Assembly: GCA_008931825.1 (NCBI GenBank)
Contig: QXVZ01015710.1
Span: forward strand, 1-29,203
Source: Phallusia fumigata
Taxonomy: Eukaryota > Chordata > Ascidiacea > Phlebobranchia > Ascidiidae
Direction: 5' to 3'
DNA: 29,203 nt
This document shows positions 17,401-28,973 of this stretch, in pieces. The stretch's first letter is position 1. Every line of letters begins with the position of its first letter. The translations under genes were made by a program, and so were the position numbers. Under the pieces are notes generated by a model that made no database searches, was not told the DNA's origin, and saw only the letters and a program-made list of their open reading frames with translations.

Positions 17401-20400
17401 GCAGGGTTAGATAAAATGCAAATTTCCCGGAAAGCCAACAAAAATTTCCCGCCAATTTTAGGAAATCCCCTAAGTTCCTATATGTAACAGGAATAATAAA
17501 CTAATAGATGTTACAAAAACAAAAAATTTCCCGTGAGTAGGACTAATTTCCCGGGATGGAGTTTCCCCATTTCCCCACCATGTTGATGAGAAAATTTTTG
17601 TCAAAAATTTCACAGCTCTAAAATACACTGCCCCAAATAATGGTTGAAAACGACATGCTTGAAATGCACACAACAATAAAAGGAGGGAAGATGTTTAAAC
17701 NTAAGTTTCTATATGTAACAGGAATAATAAACTAATAGATGTTACAAAAACAAAAAATTTCCCGTGAGTAGGACTAATTTCCCGGGATGGAGTTTCCCCA
17801 TTTCCCCACCATGTTGATGAGAAAATTTTTGTCAAAAATTTCACAGCTCTAAAATACACTGCCCCAAATAATGGTTGAAAACGACATGCTTGAAATGCAC
17901 ACAACAATAAAAGGAGGGAAGATGTTTAAACAAACATGTTGTTTAAAGAAAAGAAACATCACTTTAAAAATCAAGTGCTCCCTCACCCAGATTGCAGTTT
18001 TAGTGAATCTGTGTTGAGGAATTGCGATTTTTCTCGCTCGGGGAACAACATTCTTGAAACTACTAATGATGCTGGAGCTGACATTACACAAGCTGTCAGT
18101 AGATGAACACTGTTGACCTAAAATAAATGTAAGAATTTGAATCATTTTGAACTATATACTATGTTTACTTATATATACTGTGGCTTAGGCAACTTAATAT
18201 TAGGGCAAAGAATTGCCAACTTCAAAACAGATAATGTTTCTGTGTTTATTTGGCCCCCAAACATATTTAAAAACAAATTTGACCAGGATTAATTTCTATT
18301 ATATTTTAACAAAAAAACTATTTTACCATTTTACGATATATTTGATGCCAAGAACTGAAATACATACCCCAAAGCCAACGAAAACTCCAAACACCGAGAA
18401 TGCTATGGAACCAAGACCAGCAGTCAAAACAGAATGGATTTCAGCTTTCGTCAATTCAGCAAGATACGGGCGGACCACCAGGGGTGCCTCAGTCTAAATC
18501 AATACATAATTGGTGTAAAGTGCAACATATTTAAAGTTTGGAAAAGGAGTTTGTGATTTTACTGGTAAAAAAAGCGTTTGTGTTTTGTACAGAGATAATG
18601 ATAATTTTGTGGCCTCCGGATCATTTTTAATGAGAAAAATGAAGACAGCCAATCTATTTGAGAGTTTAAGGAAGTTGATCATGATTTTACCAAGAATTGT
18701 TTGTAAGGCAGATAATTTTCTTGCAAGCAAAACAATAACATCCTCAAGTACACAACACAAGTTTATTGCAAACTCAAAAAATACTTGGTAAAGCCACGTT
18801 AAATTAGAGATTGTTTTCCACTTAATTTCCTTTTTGCAATTCAAAACAGGAATAGGGTCCAAGGAAATATATATTTTGGGCTGCCAATATTTAAACCTCC
18901 AACAGCCACCATGAAACACCTATCAATGTACCTTGCACAGTCTGTGTTAAGTATCCATATGTTGATCAACGTTAACATTAAGAGCCAACAAATTGTGTGC
19001 AACCAAACTCTTATGTTTCTTATGACACAATTGAAAAAAATACTAATAAAAAGAGAAAAATAGACTATTTTTTGAAATTATGCACATACATACTAACACA
19101 CTTTATTCTAATTCAAAAAACTTTTGCTTGCAATTATACAATGGTAAACGGGTTTTGTGGAGCACCCAGCATCACTTTCAATGTTCGGCCGAGCACTGAG
19201 CACCAAAATGTTCCGTGCCAACTGCCAAGTNAATTATACAATGGTAAACGGGTTTTGTGGAGCACCCAGCATCACTTTCAATGTTCGGCCGAGCACTGAG
19301 CACCAAAATGTTCCGTGCCAACTGCCAAGTACTCAGGTTCTTGCATGACATTGGCATTAAACGTCTAGTATGTAAGGTGTGCTATCCTTAGCGAACCTAC
19401 CATTCCAACAAATATATTGGCGATGGCCACTGTGGATTCAATTGCTGATGTTCCAAGTGTGATTTGTGTTAGGAAGGCGAGTTTTCCAATAAACCATTGC
19501 ATGATTCCAATGTAATACAACATGTTCATCACTGTGCTGAAGAAAACAATCATCGGCAAAACCTACAGAAAAACATGAAATCTGTGACAAATCCTATGAA
19601 CAAAATGTGAATATCTGTTTTTTTGCAATGGAATTAAAAAGAATCTGCAAATAAACTACATATAAAATTATGTTTCCATGCATTAAAAAAAACAACATTA
19701 CAATTTAAATTTACAAAAACACAGTGTAAATAAACTTAAATCCTAGTTTTAATGTGGAAAATTGAGAAGAATGAAGTGCTTTAAAAACATGCTATGTGTA
19801 AATGCACTTAATTAGGGTTCATTAATTAGGATTTTCTAATCTTTTGTTAAATTTAATAGACCAATGTACATAATTTATACGACTAGAACAAAAAAGGGTC
19901 CACATTTCAAACTTTCAAAAGCCTACAGTGCCTTAAATTTCATGTAACCAAGGGGAGGTTTGCATTTTTTAAATTGCTGCCTACGTGTGACAGTTACAGT
20001 TATGTGCGGTACGGAAAACTGCTGATGTGGAATTCCAAAACCAACCAGACAACTTGTATTTCGCACACTGACAAAATCATGTGTGTGCAACTGAAACAAG
20101 TTGGTCAGGCAGTGACGTGTGAATTTTTTTCTGATGCAAAAAGTCATACCACAAGTCAATAGCCTTGGTAGTTACGGTGCCTTTGTGTTGTACTTTTTTA
20201 GGCATATATTTTATAGTATATGCTTGACTACTTAATGTGATAATGAAATAATCGAACAAGTGCCATTGTATAAGCACTGGTGCATTTGTAAAAGTCAGTT
20301 GCTTTATTGGAAATTGTAAACAAATTCCTCATGGTTGTGATAATAATACCTGGGTGTAATGAAATGCTTAGATTCGAAGTTTTACTTTAAACTTCCTGTG

Positions 20401-23400
20401 TTACAAAAAAAATGAAATAACTTTCAACTTGTTCACAATTTAATTCACTATAATCAGCAAGTTAACCTCAAGTTTTGTTGCCTAGCTGATAAGGAAAAAT
20501 TGTTGTGAAAACTTTCGTCCAGGTTTTCTCAACACGCTCCATTTTTAGACGTAGGTTTATATTATTTTCCTAGAGAAACCAAATGCAGTATCATTAAGGA
20601 TCTCACACATTTTGTATCATGCCTTTTGTCAAGCAAAATTAGTATTAAGTGAAGTTTCAACACTTTAAGTTGCAAAATCTAAGATAAAAGTGAAAAATGT
20701 CAGATTTGTTGTGTCACATTAAATGACCGTGACACACAATGCTGACAAAATCAACACTTCACATTTTCGGATAATGTCTACAGGAAACAGTTCACAATAG
20801 CTGCTAGTTTAAATTCAGGTCACACACCCCGGAAAGTGGCCACGATTGAACCAAAATTAGGTTGGCCATACATTTTGTACAAGCAATTTCCTGCACCTTT
20901 TCACCCAATTTCGGGTTCAAAACTAGAGTCGAGGCTAAATTTAGTACAACCTACTTTGAATGCAAAGTAGTGCATCTTGAAGTCTTGAAATACAAACACA
21001 GATCCATATTCCGTGTACTGCATGAAGGTCTGCAAAAAATTCAAATATGTATGTTGGTTGTTGGCATTTAAATGTATGAAAACATTGTTGACTCAGAAAT
21101 GTTTGTACAAGGCTAGGCTCTATGTTATGCTATGGGAGTAGTGGGCACAGCAAAAACAAATTTAAACGAAAGTCCTCCTTTTTCTAAAATCTGTTTTGTT
21201 TCATTTTGAGATACAGTCTAAGCCTGTGGTTTAGTATCCAAATCTCTTCACAGCAATATTTTCCAAATGGGTTGCCACGATCATTTTATTTGAACTGTTT
21301 TCTATCAAGTTAAGTTTTACTAGGTATGACAGTAAATAAAATAGACTGATTCAAAAGATGTCTATACCTAAAAAATAAACTGCAAAAATGGCAGGTTACA
21401 TTTCACAGCTCTTTTTGGAATTGCAATGTAAGCCACTATAAGTGCCATCACCACTGCTTTACAGAATGTGACAACAATTTTTGTGGTTTATTTCAGTAAC
21501 TTACAGCAACTTGGTCTCCAATAAACTTGATTGCTGCATAACCAGCAGCTGTTCGTAAAATTAGGAGACCGAATATGAACTGCATAGCAATTCCCCAAAT
21601 AACTGGACGCCAAGTGATCTGCAACAAATTAAAAAGTAAATATAATTGGTCAACCAAATGTCACAGAAATGTAGCTTTTTTCTCAGTACCCAGAGAGATA
21701 TTAAAATTGAGTAAAATTTCCATGCACATTTTTTAAGCAGCAAAAATTTTGTCAATTTAAGGAAGTAAGCTTACTATTTTGTACTTTTTTAAAAAATGTA
21801 AATTTAAATATTTATGGAAAAAAAAAACTTTAAGTTTGACTTTCTTGGTTGTATTTACTGTGTCACAACTAACCAATATCTCTTTTGCTACATCAGTTAC
21901 AACAAATGAGTAAAAAGTCTGACTCACGTGTTTGGGGTATTTTGAACCCCAGAAACAAACACAGATAATGATCAAAAATCCAAGAAGTGACACCAATTGA
22001 CTGGGATTTCTCATCAAAATGTCGACAAGAAGCCAAATAATAAATGCCAGACAGCCGATTAAAATCGCCCAATTCAACACTCTTGATAAAAATTAGAAGA
22101 AAACAATGACCAATTTTACTGAAAACTGAATTCAAACACATAACAATAGCCAATATATTGTTTTATAAGATTAAAGAATCATCAGAATAATAAGCCTTAC
22201 TTTTTTGTCCATTGTTTTGAAACAGCATTGCATTTGCAACTTTTCCTCATACCAGCAGCGATCAGTTTGTAGAACCGTTTTGAGAACAATTCATAGAAAA
22301 TAAGAGCAAGAACCACGAATGTGAGAATGATGAGAGGCATGGCAGCATGAGCATCGTACACAATTGCAATAATAAAGTAGATGAAATAAGCTGTCGTAAC
22401 GCACAAAAGAATGTTAGGACATTGGGGATTAAGAAAAGTCCATCACCAAACCAGATTTACTGAAAGTTTAAAACACAGCATATCTTGAAAAAAACCTCCT
22501 TTTTTTATCACAGTCGGAGAGTTTTTATAGCATAAAAAACAATGTAGGTTTTGCAAAATATATGTATAAAGCAAACCATTTTACAATTGTTGATATATGT
22601 TATGATGCTATGTACAAAATGTATGTTGTTTTTTAAAAAATGAATTCTGGTAAAAAGTTGTTATGTGCCATGTCTAGGAAGCAAGAAGGATAATGATCTA
22701 CAAAAGTGAACTTTACCTGCTATGAGAAGTCCGAAGAAGAGGTACTTTAGAATAGTGAAGTGCTGTTTGAATATTGGGGTAAGCGTTGTCACAGGCCACA
22801 ACAGAATTCTAAACACAAAACAATCAGAACATTGCACAAAAATACTGATTTACAGACATATGAAAGACTGGTTTCCTCTTCTTGTTTGTTTTGTTTTTAT
22901 TTGTGGTGAGTGAAACAATGCCTGAATGCTTTATGCTTTCCTCAACACTCACAATAAGACTGTAGTTGAATTATCTGCCCCATTGCAGTTTTACTAGGGA
23001 ACTCAATTTTAAAAATGAATTCAATTTAAGCCAATCTATTGGGGTCCAATTGGTAATTTTTGCCGAAACTTTTAGCCACAGAAACAATTTATTATGGTTT
23101 GATTTGGTTATTTATTAACACCAATGTGATAGTATACTTTCCTAGGACAAGTATTTTACAATCGTCCAATCACTAAAACCAAATATATTTACTTGTTTTA
23201 CCTATTACATAGACTCTCATTGGCTGATTCTTCCAAGGAGCTTTCATCAGAATCTGATGTAAATTTTTCCAATTCTCCTTTCTCCACATCTTCAGCGCCT
23301 TTCATTTCCACTTCATCACCCTGGGCAAGAAAGATCATTTGTACAAAATCATTTTCAATGGCACAGGATGAGACAAATCCTTGCCATAAAACAGGTATTG

Positions 23401-25026
23401 GCAAGGTTTATCATATTGCAACATTTTTTCAAAGCTCGTACTCTACCTCGGGGTTAAGGCAAGCCTATAAATGTTAGATTACAACACACAGAAGCCCTTC
23501 AAGTAGACCTAGGACAGGGTTTTGCAATCTTCAGCAATTTGAGCCAGTTTTTGCTATGTACAGTTTTCATTATGTTTGTCGGATTTATATATTTTTCATA
23601 TATTGTAAATCTCCATTACTTTAAATTACATGAATATTATTGCCATACATTATGTTGTTGTATCATAAGACTTTTGGTGATTAAGTGATAACACTCCTCA
23701 AATCTATGGGCGCTTACAATATCACTACAGGCAAGAAAATAATTTTATACAAAAACTTACCTTTTCGTGGGCCATTTTGCTTCAGAAACTAATTTCCAAT
23801 GAAAANCTGAAAGTTTAAAACACAGCATATCTTGAAACAAAACCTACATTTTTTATTACAGTCGGAGAGTTTTTATTGCATAAAAAACAATGTAAGTTTT
23901 GCAAAATATATGTATAAAGCAAACCATTTTACAATTGTTAATATATGTTATGATGCTATGTACAAAATGTATGTTGTTTTGTAAAAAATAAATTCTGGTA
24001 AAAAGTTGGTATGTGCCATGTCTAGGAAGCAAGAAGGATAATGATCTACACAAGTGAACTTTACCTGCTATGAGAAGTCCGAAGAAGAGGTACTTGAGAA
24101 TAGTGAAGTGCTGTTTGAATATTGGGGTAAGCGTTGTCACAGGCCACAACAGAATTCTAAACACAAAACAATCAGAACATTGCACAAAAATACTGATTTA
24201 GACATATGAAAGACCGGTTTCCTCTTCTTGTTTGTTTTGTTTTTATTTGTGGTGAGTGAAACAATGCCTGAATGTTTTATGCTCACACACGTTTCCTCAA
24301 CTCTATTGGGGTCCAATTGGTAATTTTTGCTGAAACTTTTAGCCACAGAAACAATTTATTATTCTTAGATTTGGTTATTTGTTAACACCAATGTGATAGT
24401 ATACTTTCCTAGGACATTGCTAAGTATTTTACAATCATCTAAATCACTAAAACCAAATATTTACTTGTTTTACCTGTTACATAGACTCTCATTGGCTGAT
24501 TCTTCCAAGGAGCTTTCATCAGAATCTGATGTAAATTTTTCCAATTCTCCTTTCTCCACATCTTCAGCGCCTTTCATTTCCACTTCATCACCCTAGGCAA
24601 GAAAGATAATTTGTACAAAATCATATTCAATGGCAAATACAGGGCGAGACAAATCCTTGCTATAAAACAGTCATTGGCCAAGTTTATTTCGAAGCTTATT
24701 TACTCTACCTTGGTTTTAAGGCAAGCCTATAAAAACACACAGAAGCCCTACAAGTAGACCTAGGACAGGGTTTTGCGATCTTCAGCAATTTGAGCCAGTT
24801 TTTGCCATGTATAGTTTTAATTATGTTTGTCGGATTTATAAATTTTCTATATATTGCAAATGTCCATTACTTAAAATTACATGAATATTATTGCCATACA
24901 TTATGTTGTTGTATCATAAGACTTTTGGTGATTAAGTAATAACACTCCTCAAATCTATGGGCGCTTACAATATCACTACAGGCAAGAAAATAATTTTGTA
25001 CAAAAGCTTACCTTTTCGTGGGCCAT
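14496..25026 (-). CDS. Slc28: SLC28 concentrative nucleoside transporter (CNT), sixteen exons
   Basis: Exons, 5' to 3' on the minus strand: 25026-25012, 24592-24474, 24156-24065 (alternative copies 23775-23761, 23320-23202, 22808-22717), then 22390-22201, 22081-21928, 21618-21505, 21029-20955, 19562-19401, 18493-18368, 18117-17987, 17262-17094, 16516-16313, 15902-15821, 15275-15177, 14633-14587, 14525-14496. All phases agree, giving 602 residues; human CNTs have about 650-690. It is a plasma-membrane Na+-coupled nucleoside importer. Key motifs are [52 protein letters not shown] and the CNT signature [12 protein letters not shown]. An acidic cytosolic N-terminus (ESLEES-type run) precedes the membrane segments. 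The last exon (ESCQCRFSH) is the least certain. Confidence 0.92.
14865..15095. repeat. direct duplication across N at 14980
   Basis: 14865-14979 and 14981-15095 are about 115 bp copies with scattered substitutions, both beginning AATGACAACCTTAGACTCC. Each copy also contains short internal repeats of the AATACTAGGAGTT type. It is best read as two allelic contig ends placed head to tail. Confidence 0.75.
17471..17931. repeat. near-perfect 230 bp direct duplication across N at 17701
   Basis: 17471-17700 and 17702-17931 are almost identical (one substitution noticed near the start). It lies in the intron between exons 10 and 11 of the SLC28 gene. This is a probable assembly overlap that was not merged. 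Confidence 0.85.
19132..19330. repeat. identical 99 bp direct duplication across N at 19231
   Basis: 19132-19230 and 19232-19330 are identical by eye. It lies in the intron between exons 8 and 9 of the SLC28 gene. The single N between perfect copies marks an unmerged contig overlap. Confidence 0.85.
19974..20162 (+). other. protein-like open frame antisense inside an SLC28 intron
   Basis: This 62-codon open frame lies in the long intron between exons 7 and 8. Segments such as [19 protein letters not shown] and [19 protein letters not shown] look more protein-like than the surrounding AT-rich DNA and faintly recall a WD-repeat blade. The other strand is also open over the same bases. No splice partners were found; this may be a transposon or pseudogene piece, or chance. 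Confidence 0.2.
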
Positions 25027-25055
25027 TTTGCTTCAGAAACTAATTTCCAATAAAA
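22460..25055. repeat. 1.3 kb duplication of SLC28 exons 1-3 across N at 23806
   Basis: 22460-23805 and 23807-25055 carry the same three exons and introns with many substitutions and indels between copies (one indel removes over 100 bp of intron). The coding differences I see are synonymous (AAT/AAC in exon 2, CTA/CTC in exon 3). With the N at the joint, two haplotype contigs laid end to end explain this better than a real tandem duplication. Confidence 0.8.
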
Positions 25056-25203
25056 AAAAGTCACACGTACAATGCTACAAACGAGAATCTTTTAACCTTT
25101 AAATCGCTAACAAGTATACAAAGAACGACTTTCGCCAAATCTCTAACCGTAAGCAATTTTCTTTATTCAAGCAACCCGCCAGATTGATCTTGTCGCGAAA
25201 AAC

Positions 25204-25224
25204 TTTGGCGCGAAACACGTGTTT
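25204..25224. promoter_or_regulatory. E2F site abutting a palindromic E-box
   Basis: TTTGGCGCGAAA (25204-25215) is a perfect E2F consensus (TTTSSCGCSAAA type). It overlaps the 12 bp palindrome AAACACGTGTTT (25213-25224), whose core CACGTG (25216-25221) is the MYC/USF/CLEAR-type E-box. The block is about 180 bp upstream of the SLC28 start. Function is inferred from the motifs. Confidence 0.5.
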
Positions 25225-26009
25225 ACTACGCGAGCAATTCCCTTCTTCTGTCACTCCCACTGAATTCGTCCAATCAAATATCGCGAATAGAAGTCACTTG
25301 AGGGCCGCAAAATATTTGATCACGAAAAATGCGGGAAACATACACGAATTGAAAATTTCCAACCCCGCGTTTTTTTTTGAACGCTCACATATATTTCGTA
25401 TTTATTTTTACTGACGCGGACTTTTAATTGTACCACAGTAAAAAATTATGTAAAAATATACTTGTCAGCAGAGTCTCAAGGATGTAACCGCAACCAGAGC
25501 GCAGTTTTAAATGTTTTTATAACGTGCAAGTTTTCTTACAAACATTAAACGTTATTTTTAACCAACCTGTTGCGTAAAAAAAACTATAATAAAAGAATAA
25601 CCTACCAAACCTACACAAGTAAATCACGAAGTAAAAAAGTAAAAACCTGCAAAAGTACATATTCTCCCTCCAAAAAAGGGTAATTCCTGAGTTTAGAAAG
25701 GTTTTGGATAGTTTTGATTAAAACGCAAAAGTGATCTATGCGGCACTAGCATGGTACCGCTTCTTTCAAAAATTCCTTCTATTGCTTTATGTGTGAACAT
25801 TTTACCACTAAAGTTGCACTTTTGGCAATTAATTCGTTTGTATTTCAGGTTTCAGGCCAAATAAACTAACTAAGCAACACCGAAACAATTTACTTATAAC
25901 TATGGCGTTAAACTTAAGTAGGCTTCTTGGCTTTACGTTATTACTTTATCATGTCACAAATAGGCTTATGCTAACTCGATCTTTACGACATATAAGTGTC
26001 TTTTAACCA

Positions 26010-26120
26010 ATTACGGTTCAGTACGGTACGGAGCGAAAATCTTCAAAAGGTACGGTACGGTCGTACGGTACACCTTTAGCAACAAGGTACGTGGTACGCA
26101 TGACTCAATACGTACCGTAT
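26010..26120. repeat. GTACGG-rich simple-sequence cluster
   Basis: Within about 110 bp the TACGG unit or its complement recurs many times (GTACGGTACGG, GGTACGGTACGG, CGTACGGTAC, ACGTACCGTA). It gives palindromic CGTACG cores in otherwise AT-rich DNA. It could be a cryptic microsatellite or the terminal part of an unrecognised transposon. Confidence 0.55.
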
Positions 26121-26952
26121 TTAACGACCGGCGGGGGCACAATATTTTTCTACCCAGACTCAAGTAAAGTAGGCCTATCGGGTGTAACGTTCGATTTAAA
26201 TCCAGAAAGGGTCCACGAGCCTCCTCAACAGATGTAAACAAGCTCTGTATTATATAACCACCCCATCCGCACTAAGGAAATCTGCCGCGCAACGCAGTAA
26301 ACTCGGTTTCTACCCAAGGCCGATTAAATTTATTTCCGTTACTAATTAGACCTGGCATAAGTGGTAACTATATGGTCACTGATCAGTATTGCAAAAAAGA
26401 GACATGTAATTGGCCGCGCAAAAGCACACAACAAAATAACGCTTTAATTCTTTTACGCTAAATTAACGGGAGTGTATTTGTGTGTTATGTTGCGTGATTT
26501 TTTCTCGCAAGAACAATCGAAGTATTTAAAAAGTGAGTTAAACGGAGTGTTACCTTCTGTAATACGCATGCAGCATTCCTTGTGCTGTCAAAACCACATG
26601 GCTAGTTTTCGGGAAAAGGGCCATTAAATAATATACCGCCAAACAAACTCGTTTTAGGTAGGTTGGTAGGTAGGCAAAATATAGTTACGGTTACTCTATG
26701 TGCGATGTTTACAAAAGGTTCGTGGTTGTTTAAAGAACCCGTTGCGCATTGTGTGATTGTATTGTCGTTACCACTCGCGTGGGTTTAATTTCAGTGTTCT
26801 TGCTTGTAAGCTAGACGTGTTTTGGGCTTTCAGAATCCAGTGCTTGGCCGCGTCTATTTTATTGCAGATGGTCCTTTGATGCTATTAGGCAATTGTTGCA
26901 AAGTTCAGTGCTGTTGAGTTCTAAATTTGTTTACTTGAAAGACGTTTAGCAA

Positions 26953-28973
26953 ATGGCCAATAAAGGCGACGAGGGAGCTGTTAAACAAATCCAAAAGAGT
27001 CAAACCGAAAGGCTGCAAAAACACCTTACTGATGATACCCCTTTGTGTGATGCAAATGATGACGAAAACGTTTATCCTCAGCTGGTCAAGGTTTCCATGT
27101 ATCGAAATGATATAATAGAGGAAGTGGAAAAGATTCCTTCCTCAAAAGAAAGTATCTTTGGGCACACTGGCAACAACAATTTACGAAACCATCAGATTGT
27201 GAAATTTCAAGACCTAATTTCTGAGAATAAGGGCAAATATACAGTAATCACCGGCCAACCAGGTTCAGGAAAAACGACCATTGCTAGAAGATTGTCCTGT
27301 CAAACCAGTCCAACATGCTATTACTTTTATTTGAGTCTTTTGGAAGTTTCTAATGAAATCATAACGTACCAGCAGCTATTTCTTGACCACGTTTTCCCGG
27401 ATTTGGATGAGGTGACAAGGAAAAATGCATTCTGCTGGATGAAAAACAACCAAGGAAAATGTGTCTTTATTCTGGATGGCTACGACCAAGCCGAATGGTC
27501 AATAGAGGGACTGAGACCTGAAAATACAGATTACGACAGGCCAAAACCAGTACAACAACTGATCGCAAACTTGTGTTGCAGAAAGTTATTTTCAAAGGCT
27601 ACATTGATCTTAACATCAAGACCTCACGCTTTGTTGGCTTTGCCCTTCCACTTGCGTGCTGACAACACGATATACGTTCACACCCTTGAAGTAAACGACA
27701 TGAAAAAACTTTTCTTTTCATTTGCCAAGGATAAAGCTTCCGAAGCTTGGGAATATATTCATAAAAAAGCATTGCATCTGGTTTATCTTTGTCACAATCC
27801 CCTGCTACTGAAGTTTGTTGTCAATTTATATTTGTACACACGATTAGACGGATCTGCACCTGCTCCATCCATCACCGTGATGTTTAAAAAAGTGATAGAA
27901 AGCATCCATCGCCAAAACTCTTCTCAGCCCGATTTTAAAAGCTTGACAAAACCAATATCAAAGCTGGCATTCAAAGGAATAAAAAGCTCCAAACACTTCT
28001 TCAATGATGATGACTTACAACAAGAAGACCTAACTGCAGAACAAGTTCAAGATTTTGTACTTACCATTGGAAAACTGCCTGAAAGTGGTGGTCAAAGGTT
28101 GTTTGATGGTGACAAGCGTTTTTACTTCTGTCATCAGTCTTTGCAAGAGTTCTTTGCTGCTCTTTACATAGCTAAGTTTATGCCGGTTAAAGAGTGTGTC
28201 GACCTAATGCCGAAGATTTTCGACGACACCCGGCGTTGGTCTATGGTAAGAAGATTCCTTGCAGGTCTTTTGCTGGAAGAAACATCAGACTCTCACAATG
28301 GTAAGCTAAGTTAACTGCCAAAATATATAAAATACCAGTTCTTTGGTCCTGAACTCAGAACTATGTTTTTTTCACACTTAAATGTCTTTGTTTATTTCGT
28401 TTCTATTCTCTGCAAAAAAGGATTTAATTCGGAAAATTTAAATTCCGAGCACCAACACTACTTCATTTTACTTTTACGATTGACGAATGGCAATCACGAC
28501 AGTCAATTCGTTAAGTCAGGGCATTGGACTTTTTCCTAAGGCCTTTAGTCTGGCCCGTATTCGACCATGATTTAAATGGCTTGTCTCCAAAATTCTAAAA
28601 CGAAATGTCGGGTCGTTAAAACACGTTACAACTTATAAATACAATATGAACAGCCTATGAATAGAGTCATTTGGGTATTTATTTTTTTTACCCGGACGAG
28701 GGTTAAATACGTATGCTACTATGCTACAACTGAAGGAGGCCGAAACATCATTGTATGCCTAGCAGAAACATCTTAAACATGGTGGTTAACATTCATGGTG
28801 CCTATGCAAAATCCTTGTTAGTATTTTATAGGTCATTCAGTGAATTTTTCATTATTAAGTGTTCCTAACTTTGTGCTTTGTTACAGAAAAAGTCTTTGAA
28901 TTCCATGCACAGATTTTGGCTCTACCTGCATTTCAAGCCGATTGCAAAGAAATAAAAAAACAAGAGGCGAATG
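26953..28973 (+). CDS. NLR-family NACHT protein, 5' part (runs off right edge)
   Basis: Exon 1 is 26953-28300 (449 codons plus one base, donor GTAAGC) and exon 2 is 28887-28973 (acceptor TTACAG, donor GTATGA); the phases agree. The gene continues past the window. The product is a cytosolic STAND ATPase of the NLR type, an innate-immune sensor class expanded in some invertebrate deuterostomes. Walker A is GQPGSGKTT (about 101-109), Walker B is CVFILDGYDQAEW (about 170-182), sensor 1 is LILTSRPHA (about 220), and the winged-helix signature is FCHQSLQEFFAALYIAKF (about 392-409). No DEATH or CARD domain precedes the NACHT; only about 80 uncharacterised residues do. Leucine-rich repeats are not yet reached. 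A TAG stands two codons before the ATG, in the form TTTAG-CAA-ATG, so this is either the true start behind a trans-splice acceptor or an internal exon with more sequence upstream. Confidence 0.88.
28301..28886 (+). other. NLR intron 1
   Basis: AT-rich intron with GTAAGC donor and GTTACAG acceptor. I see nothing else in it. The sequence from 28974 to 29203 is the start of intron 2, also without visible features. Confidence 0.7.

Larger units (their letters stand above)
25056..26952. other. divergent intergenic region between SLC28 and NLR genes
   Basis: The left third holds the presumed SLC28 promoter (E2F/E-box, CCAAT at 25270-25274, several CGCG motifs). A GTACGG-rich cluster lies at 26010-26120. 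A short GGTAGG run occurs near 26656-26674. No credible exon was found; the NLR promoter was not recognised. Confidence 0.5.

Noticed and set aside
17470-17907. Two identical minus-strand open frames of about 68-70 codons as a repeated gene
   Set aside because: They arise from the 230 bp duplication around N17701 inside an SLC28 intron and have no domain or splice support.
22460-25055. Genuine tandem duplication of SLC28 5' exons
   Set aside because: The N exactly at the joint, synonymous-only coding differences and the same pattern at three other Ns favour concatenated alleles; kept as a finding because it is testable.
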